Positions 24,901 through 39,900 of a stretch of 64,000 bases of DNA are shown here, piece after piece. Position 1 is the first letter of the stretch; each line of letters opens with the position of its first letter. The notes beneath the pieces were generated by a model. It had not been told where the DNA came from. It ran no database searches and saw nothing but the letters and a program-made list of their open reading frames with translations. Origin of the DNA: Tubiluchus corallicola (Eukaryota > Priapulida > Priapulimorpha > Priapulimorphida > Tubiluchidae); the NCBI GenBank assembly GCA_030141605.1, contig JAQGDQ010000181.1, forward strand, positions 145,981 through 209,980. Direction: 5' to 3'. Made by a program: the position numbers and the translations under genes.

Positions 24901-27900
24901 ACTCTAGATTTGAGGGACCGTGCATTGTAGACAACAGCGCCTTGAAGTCAACAAGTATGACGTGCCAAAGGGCACAGCAACAAGGACCTACATAAATGTG
25001 CTCGCCAATCAACTCAGCCATAAACCACACTACAAATACGATGATGAGAAACGTTGCTATACCTCTCTGCTGCGTACTATAATCCAACAACACTTGAACA
25101 CATTCAGTCCAGCCTCTAGCACACGCTTCGTGTAGAGCTGTCCAACCCGCATTATCTCTTGCATTAACGAGTATTCCGGGGGTTTGTAACAATTCACGCA
25201 CTTCCTCCAGTCTGTTGCGCATACAAGCTAAATGCAAGCGTGTCTCCCCTATTAAAAGTAAATGAAATTGTAGTATGAAAGGCAAAAACAGTAAAACTTA
25301 ATTATAAATTTGCAAACCATTACGTTTAATTAACTATTAAATTGCTCTTTTCTGAATACCTTCCTATATATTGCTTTTAATCTTGATTATTAGAAACTTT
25401 TTCCAAACTGATTCACTACGACAAAATAAATTGTAAAATTAACACAAAATAATTCAAAATAATGAGCAAAACAAACTCCATATAATTTCAATACACAACG
25501 ATAAAAGAAGCAAAATTCAGGAAAGTATCAACATCACCCCTGGCAGCAAATGGTTGGGAAGTCTGGCATAATCCCCAAATTAAAAAACAGTAACCATGAA
25601 TACAAACTTTTAATTCCCCGCAACCAGAAATCAGAAATATGAAATAATCACTGCAAATCGTGTTACATTGTTTTTCAAACTAAGGACTAACCTGTAACTT
25701 AGACAAACATAATCTCAAAATACCTTTATAATTTTTCTTGTTGATGTCCATTTTTCTACCAGAAGATTTTCCTTTGTTTAAGACTGTGCGTGAATCCTTA
25801 ATAAAAACAAAATGTAAATATTAGATCAAGATTCTCCAAAGTGGTCAATAACTACCCCTGGTGGTCAATAGGACTACCCAAGGGGTCAATAAACATCTGG
25901 GGTCAAAATTTTATGCCCATATCTTGTGCAACTTACTTATTTATTATGATGCATTTTCCACGTATTTCAATAAGTTTAAACACTTTTATATTGAATTCCA
26001 ACATTATATTCAATATTTTGTACATTGCTTATGATTTCCACAGTAACAATAAACATTTTTCCTTTTTGTTTCCCTATGTTTAATTAGAGATATTCACAGG
26101 AGGAAGGAATACAGAACAACAGTTTTGCAGGGCTTGATAAGCAGTTTCCTTTACATATGTATTTGGAAAACAGTGTTCAGTATGCAGTTCCCCTCTCTAA
26201 TGTATATGAAAACTGTACATCTACTAAATTATTATTAATATTTATTTTTTTGTACATGCCTGGGGGTCGATGAGAAATCAAGGATTTCATGAAGGGGTCA
26301 ATGGTCTAACAAGTTTGGGAACCCCTGTATTGGATGTAAAATCTGTATGGTGTGATCTTAAGCCACTGATATGCTTAACTCAACTAAAGTTCAACTAAAC
26401 TCAGCCTAGATTCCAAAAAAATCGTCATCAAAATGCCAACAGAAATCTAACAACTTTCCTCGCTCAGCATTTTTTGTTGACATGTCTTTTATTTTCCAAG
26501 AGAGAAGGAAAACCATTGCTTCACAGATTCACAAGTGACATTGCCATTTTTTATAATCGCAAAAAGTAAATCAGAAAAGTCTGCCAACAAAAATGTTAAA
26601 TAACCATGACCATAGATGACCAAAATTAGACGACCATGGCACACTTGCAGTTTAGGTTGAACAACGAAAGTTGATATATAGAAAAATCAGTTAATCAGTG
26701 TTGCTGCTATAAATTTACTTTTGAAACTTGCACTTACAAATTTATCAGGCTTTGTCAAAGACAGATGTTTGGCATCTTTTCCTGGCAGTCGCAAAGTTAG
26801 GTGTCTAACACATTTCTTCGAAGTCACATGTCGAATGCACTTTTTTGGAGGCTGTTTGTTAGGAGATACGTGTCTAACAGTTTTCTTTGGACTTGGTCGT
26901 TCAACACAATTATTTGGAGACAAACGAACATCACTCTTCTTATGAGGCAAGTGTTTGGAGTGTCTTTCTTGAGACACATAATCAATATTATTGCTAACAG
27001 ACAAGTGTCCAATATGTCTACGAGGAGACAAATGTCCACTATGTCTATGCGGAGACAAATGTCCACTGTGTCTATGCGGAGACAAATGACCACTATATCT
27101 ATGTGGAGACAAGTGTCCACCAAGTCTTTGAGGAGACAAATGTCCTCCATGTCTAAGGGGAGACAAACGCACACTTGGCAAGACCAGATGATGATAATTA
27201 TGATGATGCTGATGATGTCTCTGTTTGACGGCAGAAGCTACAGCAGAACACAGCCAAGTTGGTTGAAGGAAAGACAGTGCACTGTGCATCTTACTCACAT
27301 TGTCACCAATGGCATCTGTAAAAGTTGATAAAGCATTTGACAAATTTTCTTTGCAGTAGATAAAATAAACTTAATGAATGGCATGAATATAAGGTCAAAT
27401 CCAAATAAAAATCTGACCAGGATAAGTCTGTCTGGTTAGGATATGACAAAGATGCCAGCTTAGGATATGACCTAGTCTGATCCCTCTGCACTTATCTGAT
27501 CTGATATGCTAGTATACTCTAGACTAGATTTGTCTCATGTGGTCTGAATTACCTGATCTAGTCTTGATCAATTTTATCTATTCCTACAAGATCAAGTCAA
27601 CAGCACTTGTCCAGTTTAGGCTGGCCTGGCCTGGCCTGCCATAGCCCTCTCTAGCCTTGTCTAAATTTAGTAATTAAGTCAAATTTAATTGATTCTAGTT
27701 AAGTCAATCATTCAATCAGGAATCTATCAAATCAAGTCACATAAGAGCCAGACCATGTTAGATCATCCTGAAAAGCGAGTCATTTAAATCATGTCGGAGG
27801 CAAATCAATCAATTAAGTGCAAATATTGTGATTTTCACTCAATTGAACTGTGTCAAGATCTACTTGTCATATTAAGCTGAATCAGGTCAGGTTAGGTCAA

Positions 27901-30900
27901 ACATACCTAACCACGCTAGTAAATATTTTAACAGCTGGAGAATATTTCACACAAATATTAATCAATGCTCATTTCACTATCTACGTTTTTGCTTCACTTT
28001 AGCAACAGCGATAAATCATACCGTAGATACAAGAAGCTAACTCTTTCACTAATGAAGAACGCATTTGATGTTTAACTCTATTGCACTCTGCTACCATGGT
28101 AACTAACCAAGCAATCATCGACGCCGTCTGTACCTGCAAATAAAAGAAATAAGGTTCTAAATTACAGTATAACAAAATCAAATCATAACATAAGAAAATC
28201 TAATGATATCTGGTTGCTAGAAATTCTTTAGCTGTCAGCTAATTTCAGCTATCATCCTTGCACTTGTGCTGTGCAAGACGTGCAAATACAAAAGTGAACT
28301 TTAACACAACTCATTTTCCACATTTCCATACATGCGCTTTCGACACAACTATAAACAAATTCATTGCGCTCTAACAGCAAGTGTATATCCTTCAAAATAA
28401 GATAATCTAATGCCACTCTAACTTTTAAAAAGTAAACTACTATGGTAAATGCAAAAATGCACATAAATTATATATAATTTTTTTATAAATTAAGTACCTG
28501 TTCTAATGAAGTATCCATATTATCCACAGCTGCAACTGCTGTGGCATAGCTTTTGACAAGAAACTGGACATGCTCATTCACAAAGCTAGAGTAATGATGA
28601 GGCCACATGATCGTCTCAATTAGTGACTTCTTGCAGGCACGAACACCTTTACCGTCTTCTGCAGCTCTAAAGCAAATTACTGCAATTATTTCATGCCATC
28701 CACAAACACAAACAATGAAAAAGTAACACAGAAATGTGAAACTTATAAGCAAAAAATAGCAAAAAAACACTAACGTTTTTGCCAACATACTAAGCTAAGA
28801 ATCTGAAAATTGTTACATTCAACAGCAAAAATTAAACAGCAATAAAACCAACCAAACCAAAAAAACAACTAATTTTCCAATAACTCACTGATACAGAGTT
28901 AGAGTAACTTATTAACAGCGACATTCATTTGCTTCATTTTTCCGCTTCTACATTTTAGATCTGTACCATAAACAATAAAACTGATATTTCACACTCATGC
29001 ATGATAGCCATATGAAATGCTTGTTGCAGAATTGTGCAGATTAAATGAATGAAACTTTTATGCAAAGCAATACATAATAAGTCATTCCATTTCATTTCTT
29101 CTGGAACTTAACATAACAAAATAGTCATTTTGTTAAATTAAACCTTCATTTATCAAGCAAACTTCAGTGTGACACTTCAACTACATATATACTGGGCACA
29201 TAAGATAACGGAAATTAAAATTAATTTACTTTGCCTATAACTCAATGGCGCTACCTGTGATTATTTACTATTTCATTTTAAATGAAAAGGATAGCGGACT
29301 AGACGGCCTCTTGGTTAGCTCGCTATCCTCTCTCCTTTCACTTGCATTAGTAGCTATTAGCCTTTCTTTATCTGTATATACCATTGTACTCTTACTACAA
29401 TAGACTGGTTACTATATATTTTGTAACCTGGTGGAGAAAAATCACTTTTTTTAATTCAATTCAACTCAATTCAATAAATGACTCAAAACCAGGCCTAAGC
29501 ACCAATGTCAACCCCTGCACACATGATAATTAAAACTCCATTTCAAGATGTAGGCACAGTAAATAGATTAAACTTCTTTTGGAGAGTAAAGTACAATAAA
29601 TCAGATTCATTTTTCAGAGCTAAGAACACTAAACAGAATAAATTCCTTTTGCACAGCTCATATGCATAACAAAAAAAATAAAATCATTTTGCAAAGCATT
29701 GTACGATAAACAAACTGAAACTGCAACATGTGGCTGAACAATAAACTAGGCTTAGTGAGTATTCAGACTAGTGAGTATTCTGTTGCGAGTTTTCTCTCCG
29801 ACAGCAAGTGTGAACTGCTTTGAGACTTAATGTCAGCAAGAAATTCCAAACCCTCCGACCGTTGCCGTAAACCAATTTCCTGTGAGTTACTGTCTAGTAA
29901 CTGCGAGTTACTGTGTAGTATGTCACAGGAAACTGCAAATGTCTCAGCGAGCTTCTTGCAGTGAATGAAAAATTGACTGTCAATTCGTGTTTACTGTCGG
30001 AAAGCAGTTCACAGCAAGTTTTGCTCTCTAGTCAGAACACGCTAGTGTTATTTGGCGAGTTAACCTACCGAGAAAACTCACTAGTCTGAATGCGCCATTA
30101 ATCAATAAGAACTATAAGAGGAAAGCAAAATCACATTTAAGATAAAGTGCAGCAAAATCTCATTTGCACCGCTAAAATGAAGGAAGACTTGTACTAGGCG
30201 TATTCCTTGAAAAAATTCTGCAGAAAATATATTACCTTCTAAGACTAGAACGGTGATTCATCTCAAGCAAAGTGACAAGATAGGTAAGCAGTATCACATA
30301 GCGATGCCGTACATCTGCAATTTCAAGATGAGGGCTTTGTTCATCTTCATCATTTTTAACGTCACCTTGACAACCACTGTAATAAAGTTTAACATTTTTT
30401 AAACATTATTAAATTTAAAATTCAAGCACATCAATTAAAAGGCTTTGATCTATGAAGGCAAACATGTGACTAGCAAAACCATATTTATCTAAAAATGACA
30501 AGGACGTCTTCAGTCATACGTATTAATTCTGCCAAATCATCTAAAGGCTCTCGTGTTGTAATTTTTCATCAGTTTGCCAAATCTATAATCAGTAAATAAG
30601 ATAAATTAAAGTTTAGATGTTTTAAAAGTCAGTGCTTTTGCAAGTAACAAGTTTCATAATAATTACACGTGTTACAAGTGTGAATGCTTTTTAGACAATG
30701 CTGGTGTTATGGTATGTAATGAATGTGATATAAACTGCTTCAATTAAAAAAATTAACTGAAGGCATGCTCGGTTTGTGTAGAATTTATAAACTAATGCTA
30801 TCTTAAGATGCCATCTTAATGCTATCTTAAGGTGGCTTGCGTTGAACTACATGTTCGTTGCGTTGAACTATATTGCGTTGAAATATATGTAAAAATCTGC

Positions 30901-33900
30901 AAAACACTTACTGTAACACTTCTTCAATAAATTCCCAAGGATTCAAATTACCCTTGGGCTCATCTTCGGGTAGCAAGAAGGAATGCAAATAAACCTTTGC
31001 CATTTTCCGCACTGGGGGATGATACGATAACACTTGGCGTAAAAGCCTCAGCGCTTTTTCGGCAATGGCTAAGTGCGGCGATTTCTAAAACAATTTCAAA
31101 TAAAAATTTTTAAGTTCCATGTATAATTGTCAGATGATTAATCATTTTTCATGAGCAAGTGAATGGAAAACAAATGTAACTTCATAATGCAAGACATGCG
31201 GAAAAGTATGTTGAGAATATCAACTTTTGAAAGTCACGGGTCTGGGTTATTAGTCTTAGTGAATTCAGACTACCATGGAGATGATACAGTCATACCTCCG
31301 TTTTCGAACGTCTCCGTACTCGTACAAATTGGTTTTCGACCAGAAAATTCGAGCTGAAATTGTCTCCGTTCTCGACCAGAATTTCGGTACTCGACCAACC
31401 GCCAAACACGTGATGAACGTATGCGCGGCTAGCCAAGTAGAGACGAGCGTAACCGACCGCCCCCGAGAGTAGTTATACACAAGATTTGAATCGCCTAACA
31501 TCGCTAACTGCTTTCTACGCTTATTTTTTTCTGCTTTTTCATGCAGGAACAATTATGTTTTTCTTTTTAAGTAATTCTATTATGTTTTTCTTATCAATTA
31601 TATCATATCTACTGTTTGAATAAACATTTTTGCATTATTATTTTTCGCTTTAGTAATACTTTACAGTTCATTTGGTGTTTGAGAACGGATTATTTGCTTT
31701 CACATTATTTCTTATGGGAATAAATGATTCGGTTCTCAACCAAATCGGTTTTCAAACACTTTTTAGGAACGAATTATGGTCGAAAACAGAGGTATGACTG
31801 TAATGCTAATAACATTATAGACCGGTCGCAACAATCATGAGTTACAAATGAATTACATTTTGTGTAAAATTTAATGACGTTAGTAAATACGTATGCTTTT
31901 GAGAAGTTCTCCATTGAGCATGCTGTTGATTACACCAAATCAGTGCACCTAACAAGCATCACAAATGAGTGCTGAGTGGCTACTGCTGGCTTGTTGCCAA
32001 GACTATTACAGATTGCCCATATAATAGCTGCTGCCAAAACTGATATAACTTTGTACAAAATGAAACAAAATAATATTTTGCATCCAATAGAGCCCAGTTT
32101 TCTATTGTCATACAGCAATCATCAGTGTTCAGTTCAGGATTTTAGTTTGTTAGACTAAGCTCTTTTTCACATTTAATATGAGCAAGGTCTCAATAGACAG
32201 GTATCAGTTCACTTTCAATTTCCAAATTTTTAATTACAAGCAATTGAATTTGGAGGCAACACTGTTAGCACATTACAAGCGATAAAAGAGGTAACACTTT
32301 AATTACAGCAGAACAATTTGAAATTTCCATAAAATTCTCACTTTTAGAGATTTGGTGCTAAGGAAAGTTATCGTTGCCGAAAATTGCCCAAAGAGTTTTG
32401 CAAAAGCCGGCGTCTCCTCTGTGTTTCAAGTTTCAAGAAAAAGCACGCATTTTCACAATGTTCAAAACTATTTTCCAACTTACCAGTATCAACAGTCTCA
32501 TAATCTTATGCAGCACGTATTCTGGAGGATAACGGTTGATACTGAGAAGTGACTGTATAATGTCCACTGCTTGCGGCCAAAAGCGAATGTAGTCCAAGTG
32601 TGCATCAATCAGCTGAACGGAAACGTGCGCAAACTGGCACACCTTTGCGGGTTCGAAAGTATCGGCACCTGTATGGTAGTCGAAAGGAATGACAACATTT
32701 TCCGGAAACATCCGCATATCTGAGCATCCCTAAAAGTACAAAAAAAGAAGGGATAAAAGTGGCCTGGTTTTATCACATGGTATACATAACTCAGTACTAT
32801 CTAGCAATGTGCAAATCAAAATAATAACAGAAGATTTCGTGAAAGAGGAACCTTTTAGAATTCAGTGTACTATACCCACAAGTTATGTTAGTATGCAAAT
32901 AGGCGATTGAGAAGACCATTGAGAAGACAATTTGCAAAAGCGATTCCAAGGTTCAGACTGTAAGATGCAGTTCAAGGGTAGCCAAAGCAATTGTATTATC
33001 ATTTATAAAACAGTAAGTCCTTGCTTAAAGACGCTAATGTGTCCCAGCAAAATGAGACATCAAGCAAAACGTCTTTAAATGAAGCCAAAACTTCTACAGA
33101 AAATAATGTAAAAGAAGTGAGATACATTCCAGGGGCAAAAATCAATATTGCAAAAATCAAATAAATTAAACAGTTTATGAGTTTTATTTATATTTCTAGT
33201 GATTAATTTCTTTCTGCTTGCTTGAAACTATCTACGTTTATTACCAAACCTAGCTAGCAGTTGCTCTCTCATTAATGTTGAAGCCCTAGGCAGTTAGCGG
33301 GTAAAACTGCATAGGGAAAGCCTAGCCCTGGGATGACCTTTCTTCTAGATATTCAGTCTTGGTTGCTATAGCAACGGGTTGCAGGTAACGAAACAGAAAC
33401 ATATAACAACTGTACTGTTTTATATTACTAGTGCATTTTAAGAACAGAATAATGCAATATATACTATTTTGGTGATTTAAATTAAATAAAAATTTTTTTG
33501 ATAAAATAAAAAATGGTTTGTCAAATGTTCGACGTCGTTAAAACAAAATGTCCCTAAATGAGGGGTCGTTAAGCGAGGTCTTACTGTACAGGAAATCAAT
33601 CAGCCTGCTTTAATCTGACAGGAACAGTAGTTAAAAGTCAACTTACCAGCCTATACTGTGGATTACTGAAAACATGTAGCATATTTACAAATTCTTTGGA
33701 CGGAAGAAGCGTTGTTAAATATAACTGACATACAAGTTCGTCTAGGCGTTTTTTACATGGAGCGATTGTCTGATCAAGCATGTCAGCCTCATTAGAAATA
33801 TCACGAACCAACGCTGCCGGCATTTCCTCATCAGCTGACATCTCAGAAACATCAGCACCACCTGATGGCGAAGTTTCGAGGACGGGATGCGCCACATTGT

Positions 33901-36900
33901 TCTCCTTATTATCACCTTGCACGTTTTTCTTCGAGAGGCATTTGTCAAACAACGAAGCTGCATGATTTTTACTTAAAATTTGCAAACCTAAACTTCCTGA
34001 ATAACTCCGGTCTGTCCTCTTCACAAGTGTAGCATTTTCACTAATGGCAGAATTATCAAGAAGAAAATGTCTCGTCATTTCCGCGAGCACCTTATTATCA
34101 CTGCCTTCTAACAGCTCACTAGCGGTTCTTAAAGGCACGTCAGTATCACAAGTTCCAGAATCGCTAGAACTACCGTTATCAGTTTTCTCCAAACTGTCAC
34201 TCCGCGAACTGCGTTTTCCTACAGTATTTACACCCACGTTACCGTCACAGTTTCCGGCATCTTCACATCTTCCTAGACTCATGTTTCCGCTAATTTCATT
34301 AGTGAATAACTGGAAGAGGTTTCTAGTAATGTGTGCACAAGTTGGTGATGGACGAGCGATGGCAGCTGGGGTACCCTCGTCAATGCCAGATTCTTCACCG
34401 GTTTTTGAAGTATCTGTAAATAATTCATCACTGCTATTAAACTACTTATTCCCTGATGAATATCAAAGGAAAAAATATCTCACAAAAAATCACTTATTAT
34501 TGTCAGTTATTTCCTACAATTAATCAGAACAGTTTAGCAGAAGACTACTTTTTACGTTAACAAACAAACTAAAATACCTTTGGTCCCCTACATCTGCATC
34601 CCTAGATAACATCACTAAGTTAATCTAGTGATGTTATCGAAGCACATCAACAGTAAAAAGAAGAACCATTCTTGATAAGCACGAGCAGAAATGCGTTTGA
34701 AGCACATTGTAATTAATACTGTCATGAGCATTATGATTAAACAATGATTTTGGTACATAAACATTAGTTGTCTCCTAATATTAGTTATAACAAAGCTAAA
34801 CAATGCCCAACAGCAAGGGTCTGCTGCCACTGTATGAAAGTTGAGAAATTCAATGCAAGATCGTTAGTCACAATCGAATCATTCGTAAAATTTACAAAGC
34901 TTCTAGTTCTCAGAAGCACCGTTCATGATGAGCATAAGCCATAATTTCAAAAGGGGGATTCTACTCCACACAGTGACATCGTTGACAATGTAAAAACAAT
35001 GCATCATGTCTCATTGAGAAGAATTTACAATTTATAAATCAGGCACTCAATGGTGTTTTAGTTTACTTCACTGTGCATTGAGTACCACCACTTGAATCAT
35101 CATCATTGTTTAAAACTTTAAATGTACCTTTACTGGTGCAAGAATTTCCACACTCGTCGGATATGAGATATTACACACAGAAAAAAAGAGAATTAAGTTT
35201 GTTTTAGAAATAGACTTCTGCTTTGTAAATTTTAGCTGGTTTGTTTTATTTCAAATATCTAACAAAATAAAGTTCAATTGAAGTTGAAAATTTAAATTGA
35301 AATAAGCATGAAACAGGTGTAAAAAAGCAAATAACCAGCAAAACCACGACGCAAGATCAATCAGTCACATTAAGGTTAGTGCACAGCATAAGGCATTTAC
35401 CTGTTGTGACTAGACGATCGACAGCAACTGATGCCGTTGCCTTAACAGCAGACTTGATTAAATTGTCTACAATTTCTTTGCAAATGTCAATCTTCTCACC
35501 TTCAAAAACTATGAAAATGTAAACGTTTTTTTAAAGAAATATTTAAACATGAATGTTGCATTTGTTAAATGTAGTTGAAAAAAACATTGCTAGTTTTACA
35601 CATGACATTACACAGTTTAATTCTGTTTTCAAAATTACTGCTATAGAAAATTAGTTACATTAATTGCCAATTTGCTACGCAGTCTTTAGTTTAAAGCTGC
35701 TTTATTAACATACGACTATTACAATTTTTTGATGAGAATGATTTATAATCTTAATGTCAATGATTATTATTAAAGAAGGTAGAAGGTGCAAACCACACTG
35801 AATTAATTAAATTTAAAATTAATTGAATGAAACAAAGCATTGAAAAATAGGAAGTATGAAAAAGTAACACAGCACAGATCTGAATCACAGACCTACTGCT
35901 TATAAGAGAGAGACCATAACAGCTGAGCTACTATGTTCCTAAGCAATCATGAACAGTATATAATTCATCCCTTAAAGAACTGGTTAGCAAATTTCAGCAC
36001 TTTCAAACATGTGATGAACAACATGGTAATTTAACATTTAGGGTGCCTGCCTTGTAAGCAAAAGATCCTTAGTTCAAATACTGATGTGTTCCACTTTTTT
36101 CCACTTCACATTTCATGCTTTTCATAATTTGGTTTTAAAATGTCGTAATTTTAACTAATTATGCCATAATTAACAATCATAAAGTTAAGATCATCAATAA
36201 TTAATTAAGAATCCACAGGAAATTTGGGCTTAAAATTAATCAAAATTCAAACTAATCAAATCACTTTATCGTGAGCAAAATAACATTGGAAATGCTGAAT
36301 TGCTGGCTGCCAGCCTTAAGGTATTTAACTTTATTGTTTTGGCGCATTAAGACTAGCGAGTTTTTCTCTTTGGCTAAATGTTTAGCAGTAACTCGCAGCA
36401 AGTTTTGAATACATTTACGAGCTACTGCGAGTTTACTTGATGAGAAAATTTGGTGCAAAAACAGAAAACAAATGCACTTACCTTTTTCGTCTTGGTCTGT
36501 CCCGGTAAACAAGCGTTTGGTGGGAGTTGGCGAAAAATGTGCATCAGTGGATGTTCGTTTTGCCGGCGTGATGGTAAAACTTGTTTCAGATTCCTGTGAA
36601 GAGGTTGTTGATTTGGGTAGTATAAAATTTGCCATGTTATCTGCACCATTTTGCTGGAAAATATACAAAAGTAACGAAAAATGCAAAGTTAATCCAACCA
36701 AAAAAAACAAACATGTTTCATGCAATAAATTAAAATGTGTTTCACTGAAATCAACGTCTGGATTATCAAAAACACCTACTCTCCATCTCAACATTCAGAA
36801 GTTGCCTAATACTTGCCCATTTTATATTTGTAGATGAATGTCATACAGGTGTTAACATCTTAAATAAATGAATGAATGAAGTCATCTTTATAATGAAAGT

Positions 36901-39900
36901 TATTAAAGTTTCAATATCTCACATTTTAAATAAAGCTGAGTGAAACCAGTAAAACCAGATCATTAAACTACACCATAGCAGCACGCTTAGTTAATCAATG
37001 ATAGGCATTACATTAAGAGTTAAATAATTACTATTACCACCAGCTTGCTGTGTTAAGCAGCTAAGCTATGTTCAGAAAATATATTCCGCATCAAGAGTAT
37101 TTTTGTGATGTGAACACAGGGTAACATTCATTTTAATAACACTTCTACCTTGACTGAAACTTTTTGGTTAAATTTATCATCAAAGCGCAGCGTCAGAACA
37201 GAATGCACGCACGGCGATTCAAAGCAAACAGAGCTGCTATATACACCACATTGAAAGCTCTTATATAAAACGGCAAGCTCCATTCTGATAGAAAGCACCT
37301 TAAACAAAATCACACAAACAGCTAACAGTTAAGATAGAAACAAGTCAAGGAGTCAACTTCTATTGCATAAGTATAGCTTAAAACTGCCTAGTGAAGTATA
37401 AAAAAACACCGAGGTTTCAACAAATTCCATCCAACGTAAATTTTGAATCCATTTTTACATACCTTAAGTATTGTTTCTCCAATGTACTCTGGAGCTAAAT
37501 GTGGTGCAGCACACTCAACATACTGCTGCACAAACTTCAGCTGCCTTTCCGACACAAAAATGTGAGTTATTTCATCACCTAATGTACTTGTCGCTGTTAA
37601 TGGAAGTTTAGCTTGAGTAGCCATACCGCCTCCCAGTTCTATTAACCTGCAAAAAATTGTCCGCATAACAAACATGTGGAATACTGTCATCAATTAATTA
37701 CTCAAAGAGGTATTTTAAGTGTGATTATCCATAACTAATGGTTTAATAAAAGAACAATTAATCTTATGGCAAGTTTTTTACAGAAAAAGATGATGCTGAA
37801 ATAACTGTAAATACATAGGGATTTGAAACTGCGATCAGTAATTACGTCTACTTGCTCTAACCATCTCAGCTAGCAGGTCTGAAGGCATCCCTATAACAGA
37901 CCAGCCACAGAGCGCCACCTATAACCTTGCACAATAGGATGTTGTCGTTCAGTTAATTAATTAATTAATCAATTAACTGATGATTAACTCACTTAAAGTG
38001 ATGTTACTCACAATTAAAATGCATTTTGAGTGAGAAAATTGTTAATTACTAGCTAACTGATTAACCAATCACCTGATTACTGAACAACAATTAATCTATT
38101 GTCACGCATTGTCAGAATTGAGAATTATGTATTAAATACAATCCAAAATGCAATGATCTTCTTGCAAAATGGCAAACAAGAATAGACTGAACATTTTCTC
38201 CACAATAGTCTAACAGGGAATGAAAAGGGAAATTTAAAACATACACATTCCATAGAGTGTTATATTATTTAGAATTATGCTTTCCTGTTTGAAAGACTTA
38301 CGTAACTGGGTTTTTTTTGTGTTCGCGTCACCTGCAATGCCATCCCAGCGTACATTACTGATTTGCCAAAAAAACATCATTAATCTTATTATCAGTATAA
38401 AATAGTTTAATGTTTTGCTTAGTTAGCAAAACAAACCACCATTAAACTGCCTGTGTCTAACTAATGAATTCTGATTAGTCAGTATTAAACAGCCTTGGCA
38501 CTAAATACATTACTGTGAAATCAGAGCCTTTTAAACAATAGAAACTGAGTAAACCCCTGCAGGCCCCCTTAAATTTCTGGTAGGATCTGTCTTTTACCCA
38601 CCCAGGGTCTGTCATTTTGTAATAGGGTTACACCTGGTCATTTTGCACTTTCAGGTTATTATTTTCTGGTATAGCAGTGATTGCTAATATTAACTAATAT
38701 TAACAAAATGACCTAAACTGTTCTATTAGCTGTTGCAAAGCAGTACATTTGCTAGTTTTAGATATATCTGCTTTTAATTGCACTGCTGTCAAGTACATTG
38801 CATAAATTGTTCTGATTAAGATCGATACAATTTTGACAAAAACAAAAGAGGAGCAAGTAAAAAAATAAATTAAAAGTAGAAATAGCTCTCTTAACATTGG
38901 GATGGTGAATGCACTACTGTTTTACTAGGTGATGTGCATGTTGTAAATTATTAACAATGTAATCTTTTCCAGTTACAAAAGTCTTTTAAACAAGAAAGCT
39001 AAAAGTGCTCTCAGATACCTTCAAAATGTCACGAAATGCAGAAAAATACAAGAAATTCTTTATGAACATTATCGGCAAAGAAAAGTTGATTAACTTGTCT
39101 TTTAAGCAATGGTTAAACGTTTATAAAAACACTGTAAATATTTATTAGTTTCGAACAAAATAAGTTGTCCAGAACATAAAATCTCTCTTAAAGTGGCCAT
39201 GGCTGCTTCAAAAATGTCCTCAAAAGCAGCAAACTGCAATGGCAAAAGCGCTTACAGTGCTCCCTCCAGACTAGGCCCCTAACTACTCTCGTTAGGCTCT
39301 TGGGTAAGATAATCCTCGAGGCACAATTTCTCAAAAAGGTGCTGATTGAAATGCAGTGTGTATAATCCATTGTTGTTACAAGAACAAATACATCAAATCA
39401 TGCTGAGGCTGTCTGTATAACTTACGAGGTGACTGACACTTGTGGAAGTCAACCAACCAGGAAATGGTGCATTTCTAGCTTTATTTTAGTAACATAGTTT
39501 AAATTTGAGACACTAAAATTAAATTTTATTTAATAACAAAAGTAACGCATAACTATAACTTACTTCTTAGTTTAAACAAAATTTTTTATTGAAGATGTAA
39601 CATCGAACTAGAAATAGACAGTTTTACAACTGATATATGTTCCGCCCTAGTGGGATGAAACGCTAGAGGCAAATGCAGAACAAGAGCGACCACAATGTAC
39701 AAGAAATGTTGCAATAAATATGAACATTAAAATATAATGAGAGTAACACAGTTAATACTATTTACTGCACTAAAACAAAATTTTGAATGTTCACAGAATT
39801 ATCTAGGGTATGGTTACCATGCAGGAACACACGTACAAGTTCATTTGTTGCAAGACTGTAAACATTGATGTTAAAATTTGACTAAAGAGTGCAGAGATTT

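Noticed and set aside
26801-27328. 175-codon forward ORF
   Set aside because: Antisense of SLF1 exon 15; its openness results from the 27-nt coding repeat.
31265-31552. 95-codon reverse ORF
   Set aside because: Inside the 514-bp pogo-like MITE, which has no transposase similarity.
35877-37886. Functional tRNA genes
   Set aside because: Box A/B-like words are present but acceptor stems do not pair, so only SINE-like or decayed status is claimed.
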